Below are positions 51,495 through 61,424 of a stretch of DNA of 64,000 nt, one piece after another. Origin of the DNA: Serripes groenlandicus (taxonomy: Eukaryota; Mollusca; Bivalvia; Cardiida; Cardiidae); the NCBI GenBank assembly GCA_031761405.1, contig JASEVX010000011.1, positions 35,579,955 through 35,643,954 of the forward strand, in the 5' to 3' direction. The notes beneath the pieces are model-generated. The model did not search any database, was not told where the DNA came from, and saw only the letters and a program-made list of their open reading frames with translations. Every line of letters begins with the position of its first letter. Position 1 is the first letter of the stretch. Position numbers and translations under genes: made by a program.

Positions 51495-52429
51495 TAACGA
51501 AAATAACTTTTTTATTGGAGTGTTGACTTATCATGCGTTCATCATTAGAAACACTTCAATGGATTGACGTATGTAACTTACGTATGTAACTTGGAAGCGC
51601 TATGTAAAAATGAGTAGCAAAGTTATTCTTTTCTATTTTTTACTTTTTAAAATAATTGGCACGATGCCGATCCAGCATAGTGTTAAATCATGCGACACGT
51701 ACATTAAGGGGATTTTGGGTGTGATAATAAACAATATCATTTAAACCAGACTTAACTTCGCTGGCTGGCTCTTGTGACTCACGACTGTCTCATCTCAGTC
51801 GTCTCAGATTGACCTTTGCATCAGTCAATCAAATTGTCGCCTACAAAATCCTGAGGACATAAACCCTATGAATATACGAGATGGAGAAGTGGTCACCGTC
51901 TAGTGATCCGATTGAATGAATATTTAAATGAATTGGGCAACTAGAGACGACCTTTCATGACCCATCATGCGGTATCGTCAGATCCAATACACGTTCTTGC
52001 ACAGCGCAGTATTTTGGTCTGTGTCTAATGAGAGTGTATAATGAACGACCGCAAAATCTAGCCTAAATCGAGTATAAAGGTTAAGCCCAAAAGTTCTGAC
52101 TGGTTTTTTTATCGCAACTAAATGCATGTCAGGTTTTGGCTAAATACAGGGCTGGTGATACATTCAACAAAATGTTGCGATTTGTAAAACAGCTTAATGT
52201 CGAGCAGGCAGTATATCAAGGATGTCGCTCAATTGGAACTTTCGGCTACACGTATAAGGCCTATTGTTGACCTTAGATGTCGTTCATAAAAACATGTACA
52301 GCCTACACACGGTTAGTAAATCGGTTGTTGAGTGCGCCTGCAAGTTATCCCTTGTTTACGTTCAATACTATTCGAAACTGCCCGCATGCAAAATATTGAG
52401 TCGGGAAGGTGTGTCACTGATCATTGTGA

Positions 52430-52620
52430 CACTTTCCCTCTTACAAACGCTTTTTGACGTATCTGAAGCAGACGACTTTTGAAAACACTGTTACAAAACG
52501 AGAAATTGATAATGATGAGCAATTTCTACTTTTGCAATAATATTTCAACTTTTTTCTATTATTATTTTTCATAGTATTGCAAACATTTAGTCAAAGTCGT
52601 CTGCTAATTACGTCATTGAT
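52430..52620. mobile_element. Family A MITE inside duplication copy 1
   Basis: CACTTTCCCTCTTACAAACG, GAAGCAGACGACTTTTGAAAAC and CAAAGTCGTCTGCTAATTACG. The same element is at about 62331-62515 in copy 2, so it was present before the duplication. Confidence 0.75.
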
Positions 52621-53628
52621 ATGAAACGTTTATAATATCGCTGTTGTCTCGCTCAAGTTTTGCCAACTTTAAAAAAAAAAAAGGTTTTAAGATAAGATTT
52701 AGTTGGTGAAAAGAAGTTGGCAAAGTGATACTAGGTTAGTAAGTGTTATTAATATTGATGGTTAGTATATGTTTTCTTTTCGCCAACTATTTGAACCTTT
52801 GAATATATTTTTAAATATAATTTATTATCGGTTTTTATAGATTGGACAATTATTCGACAGATAAGTTTTCCGATATTTAACTGGTGAAACGGAATATCAT
52901 ATCAAAATGTAAACGGTGTTTACCCTATGAATCAGCGAAAACGATCAGTCACAACTGATAGAGACATTTCGAACCTGTGTGGCAGAACAGTGGGTCGAAA
53001 GGGGAAAATTCATTTGGAACCGATAGTTCAATGATGTCCCATACACAACCAATTACACCGAGGGTTAGCACCATTGTACCATTCCCAACCAAAATGTGTC
53101 CAATGAAAAACAATAAAATAAGAAGAGAGCAATCAATGAACGAGAAAAAGATCTTACAACTCGCAAATGGTGAACGAAACGAGTGAATATAGTTGCGAAT
53201 ATTGAAATGTTGGAAACATGTCTCATTCTGTACGACAGTATATATAATTTTACTTAATTTGTTCCTTTGAATGTATATTTTAGATACAAAGTTTTAACAA
53301 ATTGTAGACAAATGTAGAATTTTCGAATGTTGAGTTATACCTCAAGGAGCATGCTGCATATATGTAAAGGGGTATACAGAGTGGAGCATTGAATTGTTTG
53401 TATGTATGTATTTTGAAGTGAAAAAACTTCATACAAATAGTAGATAATTATCTTAACATTTTCCCGCATCGAAAAGCTTGTAAAAGACACTATTTAAATC
53501 ATTCTCGAAAAATATTGAAACTTTCTATAAAAGAAAGAGTAATTGTTGAATATATGTAAACATGATAATAGCAGAAAAGTTCTCATTCCGAGACAATGTT
53601 TTCAAACTTCGTTCGCTCGAGTTAGTCA

Positions 53629-54112
53629 AGACCGCCTCGGTGGTGTAGTGGATAAACAACAAGACTCTTGACAAATTTTATGCAATATTAAATACAAATA
53701 TCCAGTCTGAAGTATACAATACTGCAAAATACATTCAGAGCGCATTCAAACTAAGAAGTGAGACTCTTTCAATATCTTAATTATTTTTCCAGCTTCAAAT
53801 GTCAGTGTTATAATGTATTTCATCACTCCCTGTTGTATATACTTATAAATTATGTTGTATAATGGGCCGGTGGCCTAAATTACGAAATAAAATACCTAAA
53901 AATGTCAGAGCGTCAGCACCGGGTGCGGGAGGTCACGAGATAGATCCCAAGACTAATGACTTTAGAAATGGAAGTACAAATGTAATTGCTTTTCCTCCTT
54001 TGCGCTACGGATTGTGGGGTTATCATTACCACTGACTTGCTGGTGTCAGTACAAATGACAAAGGAAACATCACGGTTTGATTGAACAAGTGTTGAAAGCG
54101 ACTTAAGCACAA
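53629..54112 (+). mobile_element. SINE split by a LINE-like insertion
   Basis: GACCGCCTCGGTGGTGTAGTG at 53629 is the start of the 7115-type head; its continuation GTCAGAGCGTCAGCACCGGG appears only at 53904. Between them about 250 bp end in TATAATGGGCCGGTGGCCTA and AATAAAATACC, like the LINE 3' end at 19990. After it come the SINE body (TGACTTGCTGGTGTCAG) and tail (GTTGAAAGCGACTTAAGCAC). Confidence 0.7.
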
Positions 54113-54114
54113 TT

Positions 54115-55129
54115 CAACAAATCGAATTCGTCTATAAAACTGATACAGAACCAAACTATAGAATGTTCTGTTTACGCAAATAGTGTTGCTTGCAAATAAG
54201 ACATACGCTATGTACCATCATCTAAACAAAAATCTAACTGATAGTAATAATACAAACAAAAGGTCCATCATGGTCCTCTATTGCTTCCATGATTTAATAG
54301 AACTTCAATTTTCAATCTTCCTAACATTTAAGCAAAATAAAGAGAGTTTTTAAAGTTTTTTATATATACATATAAGGAAAACGAGCCCGGCCTCCCGGTG
54401 GCCATGTTTTTATAATATATTAGAATAATTTGAACAATATTGGTAGAGAATCACCAAATGAAAATGTGCGCCAAAATTATTTTATAAATCGGTCCGGTAT
54501 TTTTGGCCAAGAAGATTTTAAAGTGTTTTCTATAAACATATTATGTAACTGACATATATAGTTCCATGAACCTTTTTGTAGTTATTTAAAAAAAAAAAAG
54601 CATGTTTCTATCAAGGTGTAGTTTATTATAACGGTTATTATGGTAACCATCATCTTTTTATCATTCAAAATGTCATTGAAGTGCACGAACATATTTGTAA
54701 ACCCTTGAAATGAAATTGGGTTAATGTAATTTTGTATATATAAACCTTCTAATTTCTTTGTAACCATTTAAAAAACGTAAAATCTCCAAGCTCCAACGAG
54801 ATAAGCTACAGTGAGGCGTGAACATTGGGAAACAACAACAACAACAACAACAACAGCAAACTCATCAACATCAGCAAAAACAATCGCAACAGAAAAATGA
54901 TCATCAACAACAGCTACAACGGAAACAAGTAAACATTATAACCAACAACCCAAGAACAATCAAGAAAGGGAACAACACTCAGGCAGGAAAGGAAACCATG
55001 GGTTCAACCATAGAGACATTATGTTAGTATTTACAGAATCTAAAGGAAACAGGAGATTCGTTCGAATCAAAAGTAAAAGGAAGTGAAAGAAACATAAAAC
55101 AAATAACGAAAGAAATTGATAGAATACTG
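54115..55129. other. Gene-free stretch with a CAA microsatellite
   Basis: A (CAA)n tract at about 54831-54860 gives a glutamine-rich open frame (54818-55027) that is a repeat artefact. The last 100 bp before 55130 may be decayed 5' sequence of the Penelope-like element. Otherwise nothing. Confidence 0.55.
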
Positions 55130-55492
55130 TTTTAAACCTCTCAAATAAGAAATTAAGTAACATGCATTACCGTTTACTAGGAAAAGGTTTAAAATACTGT
55201 GTAACTCCTAAACCCAAAAGTGAAATCAAATTCAAACAAGACTCTTTTGAACTTACGAGGACACTTCGACTAGAGTACTTCTTTGCATATCGATGTGAAA
55301 GTGAAATGCCAACAAACGAAATAGATACAACTGATAAATGGAATGTTATAAATAATTCTACATTCATTCCACCTTCAAATAGAGATACTATACTGGATTT
55401 TTATATTGATACATTACGAACTTTTTCTCCAGACAAAACAAAATAAATATCAGTCGCATATATCACCCGAGGAGATATCTGAATTACAATAA

Positions 55493-55753
55493 TAACCGTC
55501 CCTCGAGTAAACCAACAGTGTGGACTCTGAGTAAAGTATCGATCCGGATCAGCCTAAGCATGCCCCGCAGGTTAACCCGAATAGACACTTTTCGCCTCCT
55601 GTGGATTTTCTGTTTCAGGAATCATTACTATATATCTCTATCCCCCTGAGACGGAATGTGTCGAACAGGATCAATCTGCACGGACTGTGCATGCTGATCT
55701 GGGTCGATACATTACGCAGAGGCCATAATGTTAGTTTTCTCGCGGGACGGCTC
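55493..55753. mobile_element. Family C MITE, copy C6, inside the Penelope-like element
   Basis: Ends AACCGTCCCTCGAGTAAACC / TTTTCTCGCGGGACGGCTC. It separates ISPEEISELQ from LRGDNN of the host reading frame. Confidence 0.85.
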
Positions 55754-55965
55754 TTATCTTAGAGAGGATAATAATATCATAGTAAACAAAGCCGACAAGA
55801 GTTCTGCTATCGTTATTATGATTCGCACGGATAACATAAATGAAGATAACAGACAATTTGAAAATTAGAAGTATTATCGTAAACTTGTAAACAACCCACA
55901 GGAACAGTTTCTGGTGAAATCATGCATGAAGTGTCACTAATGAACGTCATTGATAGTATTTGTGA

Positions 55966-56135
55966 AAATATTTGTTTGTTTGTTTGTTTGTTTGGAGTTT
56001 AACGCCGCTTTCAACAGCTTTGGTCATATACGGCGGTCAGTGCATCTACCCATGTTTTCCTGGCTTTCCCACACCAGTACTTACACAACATTCTTTCGAA
56101 GCCACTGACTACTTTCTCACATAGATCAGAGGTGA
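55966..56135 (-). mobile_element. SINE fragment (S7) inside the Penelope-like element
   Basis: TTTGTTTGTTTGTTTG tail, GGAGTTTAACGCCGCTTTCA and CACACCAGTACTTACACAAC. Head missing, minus orientation. Confidence 0.75.
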
Positions 56136-56297
56136 GAGGCAATGGAAAACATCGCTTGTGAAAATATAAAAGACAAGCTACTTCCAACTACGAACAATCG
56201 AGTCCAAGCTTTCTATATTCTACCAAAATTCACAAGGACCTCGATAGGGATTAACAGCGTGGATACGGGCCGACCAATAGTTTTGGAATTTGAGTCT

Positions 56298-56509
56298 TTA
56301 ACCCTTTCAGCGCCGAATTGTTTAAAGTAGACTCTTCCATGTTCAAACTCGGACGACTCTATTTTCATGTTATAGGATTTTTGGAATATTTTATAACTCA
56401 CAGCCAAACAATGCAGATTTCAGGTGAGACAGCTCGTTACGAGCTGACTCACCTGAATCTGCATTGTTTGCAAAAAGCTCAATATTGCTTTTGGCGCTGA
56501 AAGAGCTAA
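56298..56509. mobile_element. Family B MITE, copy B3, inside the Penelope-like element
   Basis: TTAA at 56298-56301, CTAA at 56506-56509; ends CCCTTTCAGCGCCGAATTG / TTTTGGCGCTGAAAGAG; intact hairpin CAGGTGAGACAGCTCGTTAC / GAGCTGACTCACCTG. Confidence 0.87.
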
Positions 56510-56965
56510 CAGAAAATATATCTTCCTATGTTGACAGTGTGTTATAAGCTCATATGGAAAAAGACGGTAACTTAGAAAAAATACTCTTCGTGTGCCAGAA
56601 AATGCAAATCGGACTTACTGTAGAATAACATCTCATGATGAGCAAAATTTCAAGGAACGAAAATATCCAAGTGCCGTTATAAATAAAGCTTTTTTTCAAA
56701 AACGTTTCCTTTAAATACAGAGGATGCTTTGCAGCCAGGTTTGAAACAATCGAAAAGTTATATTATTCATTTTGTATTTACATCTAATCCATCTTTACCG
56801 AACATTGAAAAAGTTATTAATCAATACTGGGGACTAATTAGATATTCAAAAAGTAAAAATGGTCAGGATCTGTATGTATAACTACAAGCAAATTGTAATA
56901 TATAAGTGATCCACAGATTTGCAACATATACTTGTTAATTAAAAACTTACACATATTGTCTATAA

Positions 56966-57311
56966 TCAGGGGCGTAGCTTGGTAATAATCAATGTGTAGG
57001 CCGTCTCGTGAGAAAATCAACATTGTGGACTCTGCGTAAAATATCGACCCGGATCAGCCTTAGCATGCCACACAGGCGTACCCGGATATACACTTTTCGT
57101 CTTCTGTGGATTTTCTGTTTCAGGAATCACTACTCTATCTATCCCCCCCTTAGACCGAATGTGTCGGCCGGATCAGTCTGCGCGGACAGCGCAGGCTGAT
57201 CTGATCGATACATTACGCAGATGTGTATCGCCGCAGCTGCATTTTGGGGCACTTTTAGAAAAAATGTGTAGGCACGTGCCTACAGTGCCTTAAGGGAGCT
57301 ACGCCCCTGGT
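56966..57311. mobile_element. hAT-like MITE carrying a nested family C copy (C7)
   Basis: Outer ends CAGGGGCGTAGCTTGG (56966) and GGAGCTACGCCCCTG (ending about 57310) are of the CAGGGGCGTAGC type common in hAT elements. Inside, 56998-57225 is a family C copy (GGCCGTCTCGTGAGAAAATC; AGTCTGCGCGGACAGCGC) lacking its right end. An 8-bp target duplication was not found. Confidence 0.75.
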
Positions 57312-57714
57312 CATGTGCATATTACGAATGGTTAAAGGTCCAGATGTTCAAAATGATGTACTTTTATTGAAAATGACAAATTTTGGTAACAAATTCAAGA
57401 TAAGTCATGAACTGTCTTGTTCTTCTACGAGTGTCATACATTTAATAAATTGCAAAAATGTCAGAGGTAATATGTTGGTCAGACTCAGCAAAATGGAAGT
57501 CAGAGAATGATTAGCCCGAATTTTGAACCGATCGGAATAATTAGAACTATCTTGGTAAAGATTCACCCAATAAAACTTTGACCAAATTATTTTAAATTCG
57601 GGTCAGTACTTTAAATAATTGTATTTCTTTTAAAGTTTCCAGATATGAAATCTATCTAAGCCCATGTGGACCGTAAATGTTTGAATACAGTTTGAAAGGA
57701 GGACCACGAATGAG

Positions 57715-57860
57715 CATTATATCATTATCATTAATAATAATGAAACTAATAATAATAATAATAGTGATAATAACACCAACAAAATAAATAATAATAATAA
57801 TAAAAACAAAATAATAATAATAACACCACCAATAATAATAATAATAATAAAAACAAACAG
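57715..57860. repeat. (AAT)n microsatellite
   Basis: AAT/ATA units fill this stretch. The tyrosine/isoleucine open frame on the minus strand is its by-product. From 57861 to 58150 nothing is recognised; 58155-58200 resembles family E. Confidence 0.9.
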
Positions 57861-58271
57861 TAACTCTGAAACATAGAAATAGTTGCTTACCCGTCATGAT
57901 GCTACAAACCCAAAGTTAATAATGATATGTTATCCGTTCTTCACTCAACCTGTATGCATAAATTAATATTGAGCGGAAAAAAAACGAAAATCCTTTTTTG
58001 TTTATAGAAATTTCCCCTTTTTCTAACCCGTCTCCTGCAAGTTTGTATAAGGGAAAGGTTTAATATAATCCATACACAGAGCATATGTGCAAAGCCTTGA
58101 TTTTATAATGGGCGTTGATCAAATAAGCCAGTGAATGAGAACGGGTACGCATTTGCATATCTGAACAGTGTAGGTTCAGATCAGATTTTACAAATGTTCT
58201 TTCATATCAGATGTTACTCAAGTTGACAGAATCGTCTAACAAGTTTGTGTAAGTAACGAGTAAACAGTGTA

Positions 58272-60900
58272 TATCGTCCCTTTAGTGCAAGAAGGTTGTA
58301 ACTCCGTTTTTCATTATTTTACAGGAGAAGCAAAAAACTATCCTATTTTGAAGAGAAAACATAACAAAGAACATCCTTTGGATATTTGTTTTAAAAATAC
58401 ATTTCAGGAAGCTTTATAACTCTTACATTGAAAAATAATTTCATACAAATGAGTTTTAGTGGATTTGTCCAGTTACAACCTTCTTGCACTCAGATGACGT
58501 CATTTATTATAATTTTGTTAGTGCAAGAAGGTTGTAACTCACATAATTTCTTTTCAACATTGAAATAAATTCATAACAAATATACATAAGTGTGAACTTA
58601 TCAATTTAAATTATAAAAATGAAACACTTTCCTTGACACGGACAACTTTTGTCACATCTGCTAAAGAAAGATTGCTCAATGAACCATTTTTTTTTCTAGC
58701 ATTGTATTTTTACTATTTCAAAATTATTATTTTCCGTATTTAGTTTTATTTCTTGCTTTAAAGATCTTTTATGTTTCAAAACTGTTTTTACAAAAGGCTT
58801 TCAGGCAAATGGGTTATTATCTTAAGTTGTTTCCATTAAGTCAGTTTACACTTTTTTGATATATCTAATGAAAATTCTCATTGTATCTTTACACATTATT
58901 TAGATTTCTCTAACACTTTATTCTTTCCTCAGTATCCTAAGCTTCAGGCAAGAGTTAGGGAACACATGACTATATAATTATGTCTCCTATTAATAAGTCA
59001 TAACATTACTGTCATACTGACGGACAGTCAAACAACAAAAATGATTCCTTAGTGTTGTTACCCTGATATGAGATACCAATTTAAAAAGTATCAGTCCTAC
59101 ATTTCATAATGTGGGAGCAAAAGATGAAATAGATGATGCTTATCTTCGGATGATATTTTTCCTATGCAAGGTATGAAGATCAGAGTGACCTTTGCCAATG
59201 ACATTTTGATATATTCTGATCTCATAATGTGTAACTCTTTACCACAAGGAAGTAGAGTCTAACCCGAACATAACTTATAAAAAAAAGTTATGTTCAGCAG
59301 CATATCTGTATTTTCAACATAGTATACCAGTAGTCCTGGTTTACCAATGACTTCCAGAAAAGTATAGATTACAACCAAGAAAGAATGATGACAATGAAGA
59401 TGACATCTAGAAATGACTAAAAACGGGTTGTTATGTGGGCTGGCATCCCATGGTACAGACTATGTTAAGCTATGTCCCAAGCAAGCTACAAATGAAAAGA
59501 AAAAGCAATATCGCACGGCATTCAAAGGTGGTGGAGGAAGATGGGACCAACAGGACAGATGTAGTGGTAATAGACAGGCTAGTTAAATCGGCTTTGTCTT
59601 AACTAGACCAGAAGACAGAAAGTTGATCACACTATCTCAACTCACTTACACCATAGAGAAAAAGAAATTTTGAATTGCTATCAATCATAACCCAATTAAG
59701 CCCAGTGTAGTTCCTTACAGGCGCGAAGTCAACAATAAGAAAAACTTAGAGATATAATTAATGGTATTTATGAGGCTTATTCTTATACTACAAATTTGCA
59801 ACAGACGATATTGACCACATTACGGCAAAAATATCGAAAATATCTCAAAATGACATCAACATCATAATGTTTTTAAAATTTGTCTTCTGCGCATGCATCT
59901 AAATCCATCTTCGGGTGGGAATGGGTTAATTAAGCAACCAGTCCATGCAAATAAGTGAAGTGGAAAGGAAAGAAATCATACATCTCTGTGAAGCAATTCC
60001 GTCTAGACAGAAGGTTCTTACCACTGCAGAATTAGACCCGACGTGACCCATGTTCTGAGACTCAGAAAGAAAGGCAGGTAAAGGCAAGGACAAGATCAAG
60101 CTTCATGTCGAACCAATTTGGATTCATGAAAGAATTGTAAAAAAAGGGAAAAACCGGGCTGTTTTGATGAGATTAACTCTTTCGAGGGGATAATCCTCAT
60201 TCCAAGCTCGAAAGAGATTTGGGGATTGTGACTAAGAAATCCCAGTCAATGAACCACTAAACCCTATAGATATAAATGAGCCAACATGAAAAAGGTTGCC
60301 CACATGGTGAGAAAGAAAGGATTTTCCTCTATTCCAGGTTCAATGATGTCATAATTATATTCTATATGAACAAGTGTCATCTTTCTATCAGAGCATGTCT
60401 ATGGGAAAAGGTTCAAATTGCCATGGCTTTTGTGAATCGTGAAGGTCCACATCAGCATGTAGATCTGCACAATATGATAAAGATCTATACATTTTACAAA
60501 TTACATACATAAGTTTGTTAGAAGCTTTTCTCAAGTTGTGCAGATTCAGAAAAGGCAATGCAGATGTACAGAGTTCAGAAATGCCTTTTTACTTTACTGT
60601 TTTAGACACAATCCTTATGTAATTACACTGAGATGCAATCTTCTTGCACAAAAAATTGTGTAAAAAAAATAATTGGGTGCAAGAAGGTTGTATCTCCCAG
60701 TTACAACCTTCTTGCACCAAACAAATAGCCACTTTTGAGTTACAACCTTTTTGCATTAAACTATTTAGAAGATAAATAATAAGGATATGAATCCAAAATT
60801 TTAATATGATGTGTATATATGGATATAAGTTAATTTTCTGCAAAAAAGTTACTTTTGTGGAAATAGGGAGTTACAACCTTCTTGCGCTAATGGGACGATA
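58272..60900. mobile_element. 2.63-kb TIR element, TA target, family unknown
   Basis: Inverted ends of about 34 bp: TATCGTCCCTTTAGTGCAAG at 58272 and CTTGCGCTAATGGGACGATA ending at 60900, with TA on both sides (58270-58271, 60901-60902). The word GCAAGAAGGTTGTAACTC lies in each end and recurs, both ways round, near 58475 (-), 58527 (+), 60680 (+), 60700 (-) and 60740 (-), giving clustered subterminal repeats. Removing the element rejoins a family E repeat (AACAGTGTATTGATCCGACTG). No intact transposase is visible; open frames such as 60276-60512 are unassigned. A family A remnant sits at about 59770-59930. Confidence 0.8.
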
Positions 60901-61118
60901 TATTGATCCGACTGTAAGGATGCACAGACTGATCTAAGTATATGCTGTTCGCGAAAACCAACATTTAACTTTTAGCATGCGCGGGCTCAAAGGGTGTACA
61001 CTTATACAGTTTATTTATCAGTAACATCGATCAGTGTGGTTAACCAAGCATCGATTCAGGAAGTTTTTACAAATACTAGTAACTAAATCATAACATTAAC
61101 TAAATTATCACGATGTCT

Positions 61119-61275
61119 CTTTTCCTATGCATCAATTACTTCCTAGATACTATACAAGTTGGCCTTCTATAAGCAAATTTATATCTCTCATGAAGAATGA
61201 TAGGAACACAATACAAATTAAATTAGCAGCTTTTATTAAAGAAGCTTTTAAAATCAGAAAACTATGTATTGAACA
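61119..61275 (+). pseudogene. LINE C-terminal scrap at the edge of the duplication
   Basis: The frame reads FPMHQLLPRYYTSWPSISKF, ISLMKNDRNTIQIKLAAF and IKEAFKIRKLCIEQN, then breaks at 61276 where the duplicated block starts. LP.YY..WPS..KF...M and LA.FI..AFK.R resemble the extreme C-terminus of non-LTR retrotransposon polymerases. Tentative. Confidence 0.4.
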
Positions 61276-61359
61276 AAACTGTTTCTTCATTTGTCACAAT
61301 GTTTTCAACTATATTCCTTCGTGGTTTGGTTTATGTTAAATTGCATACGCTAATGAAAT

Positions 61360-61424
<65 letters not shown>

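Larger units (their letters stand above)
51338..54114 (+). repeat. Large direct duplication, copy 1
   Basis: From AAACTGTTTCTTCATTTGTC at 51338 this sequence matches 61276-64000 nearly base for base in the same orientation, offset 9,938 bp at the start and 9,886 bp at the end. Contents: a C-run (about 51423-51455), a CA microsatellite (about 51461-51491), a family A MITE (52430-52620), and a SINE interrupted by a LINE-like 3' piece (53629-54112). No protein gene is recognised. The second copy reaches the window end, so the right boundary is unknown. Confidence 0.95.
55130..57530 (+). pseudogene. Decayed Penelope-like retroelement (RT and GIY-YIG remnants)
   Basis: In order: VLNLSNKKLSN and LLGKGLKYCVTPKPKSEIK (55130-55240), TRTLRLEYFF, FIPPSNRDTILDFYIDTL; then LRGDNNIIVNKADKSSAIVI (55758-55815); FYILPK / KIHKD (one base shift) and GRPIVLEFE (56200-56292); NPSLPNIEKVINQYWGLI (about 56790-56840); and IHLINCKNVRGNM (about 57437-57475), where GIY-YIG proteins read (I/Y)LI.CKKC...YVG.T. 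The NLS..L..LLSKGLKF.PTPK opening, KADKGSA, YxLPKIHK and GRPIVS are hallmarks of Penelope-like elements, with RT first and GIY-YIG endonuclease last. Frameshifts and stops make it dead. Four other elements are nested in it. Confidence 0.8.

Noticed and set aside
54818..55027. Glutamine-rich protein
   Set aside because: Produced by a CAA microsatellite; no splice support and no start context of note.
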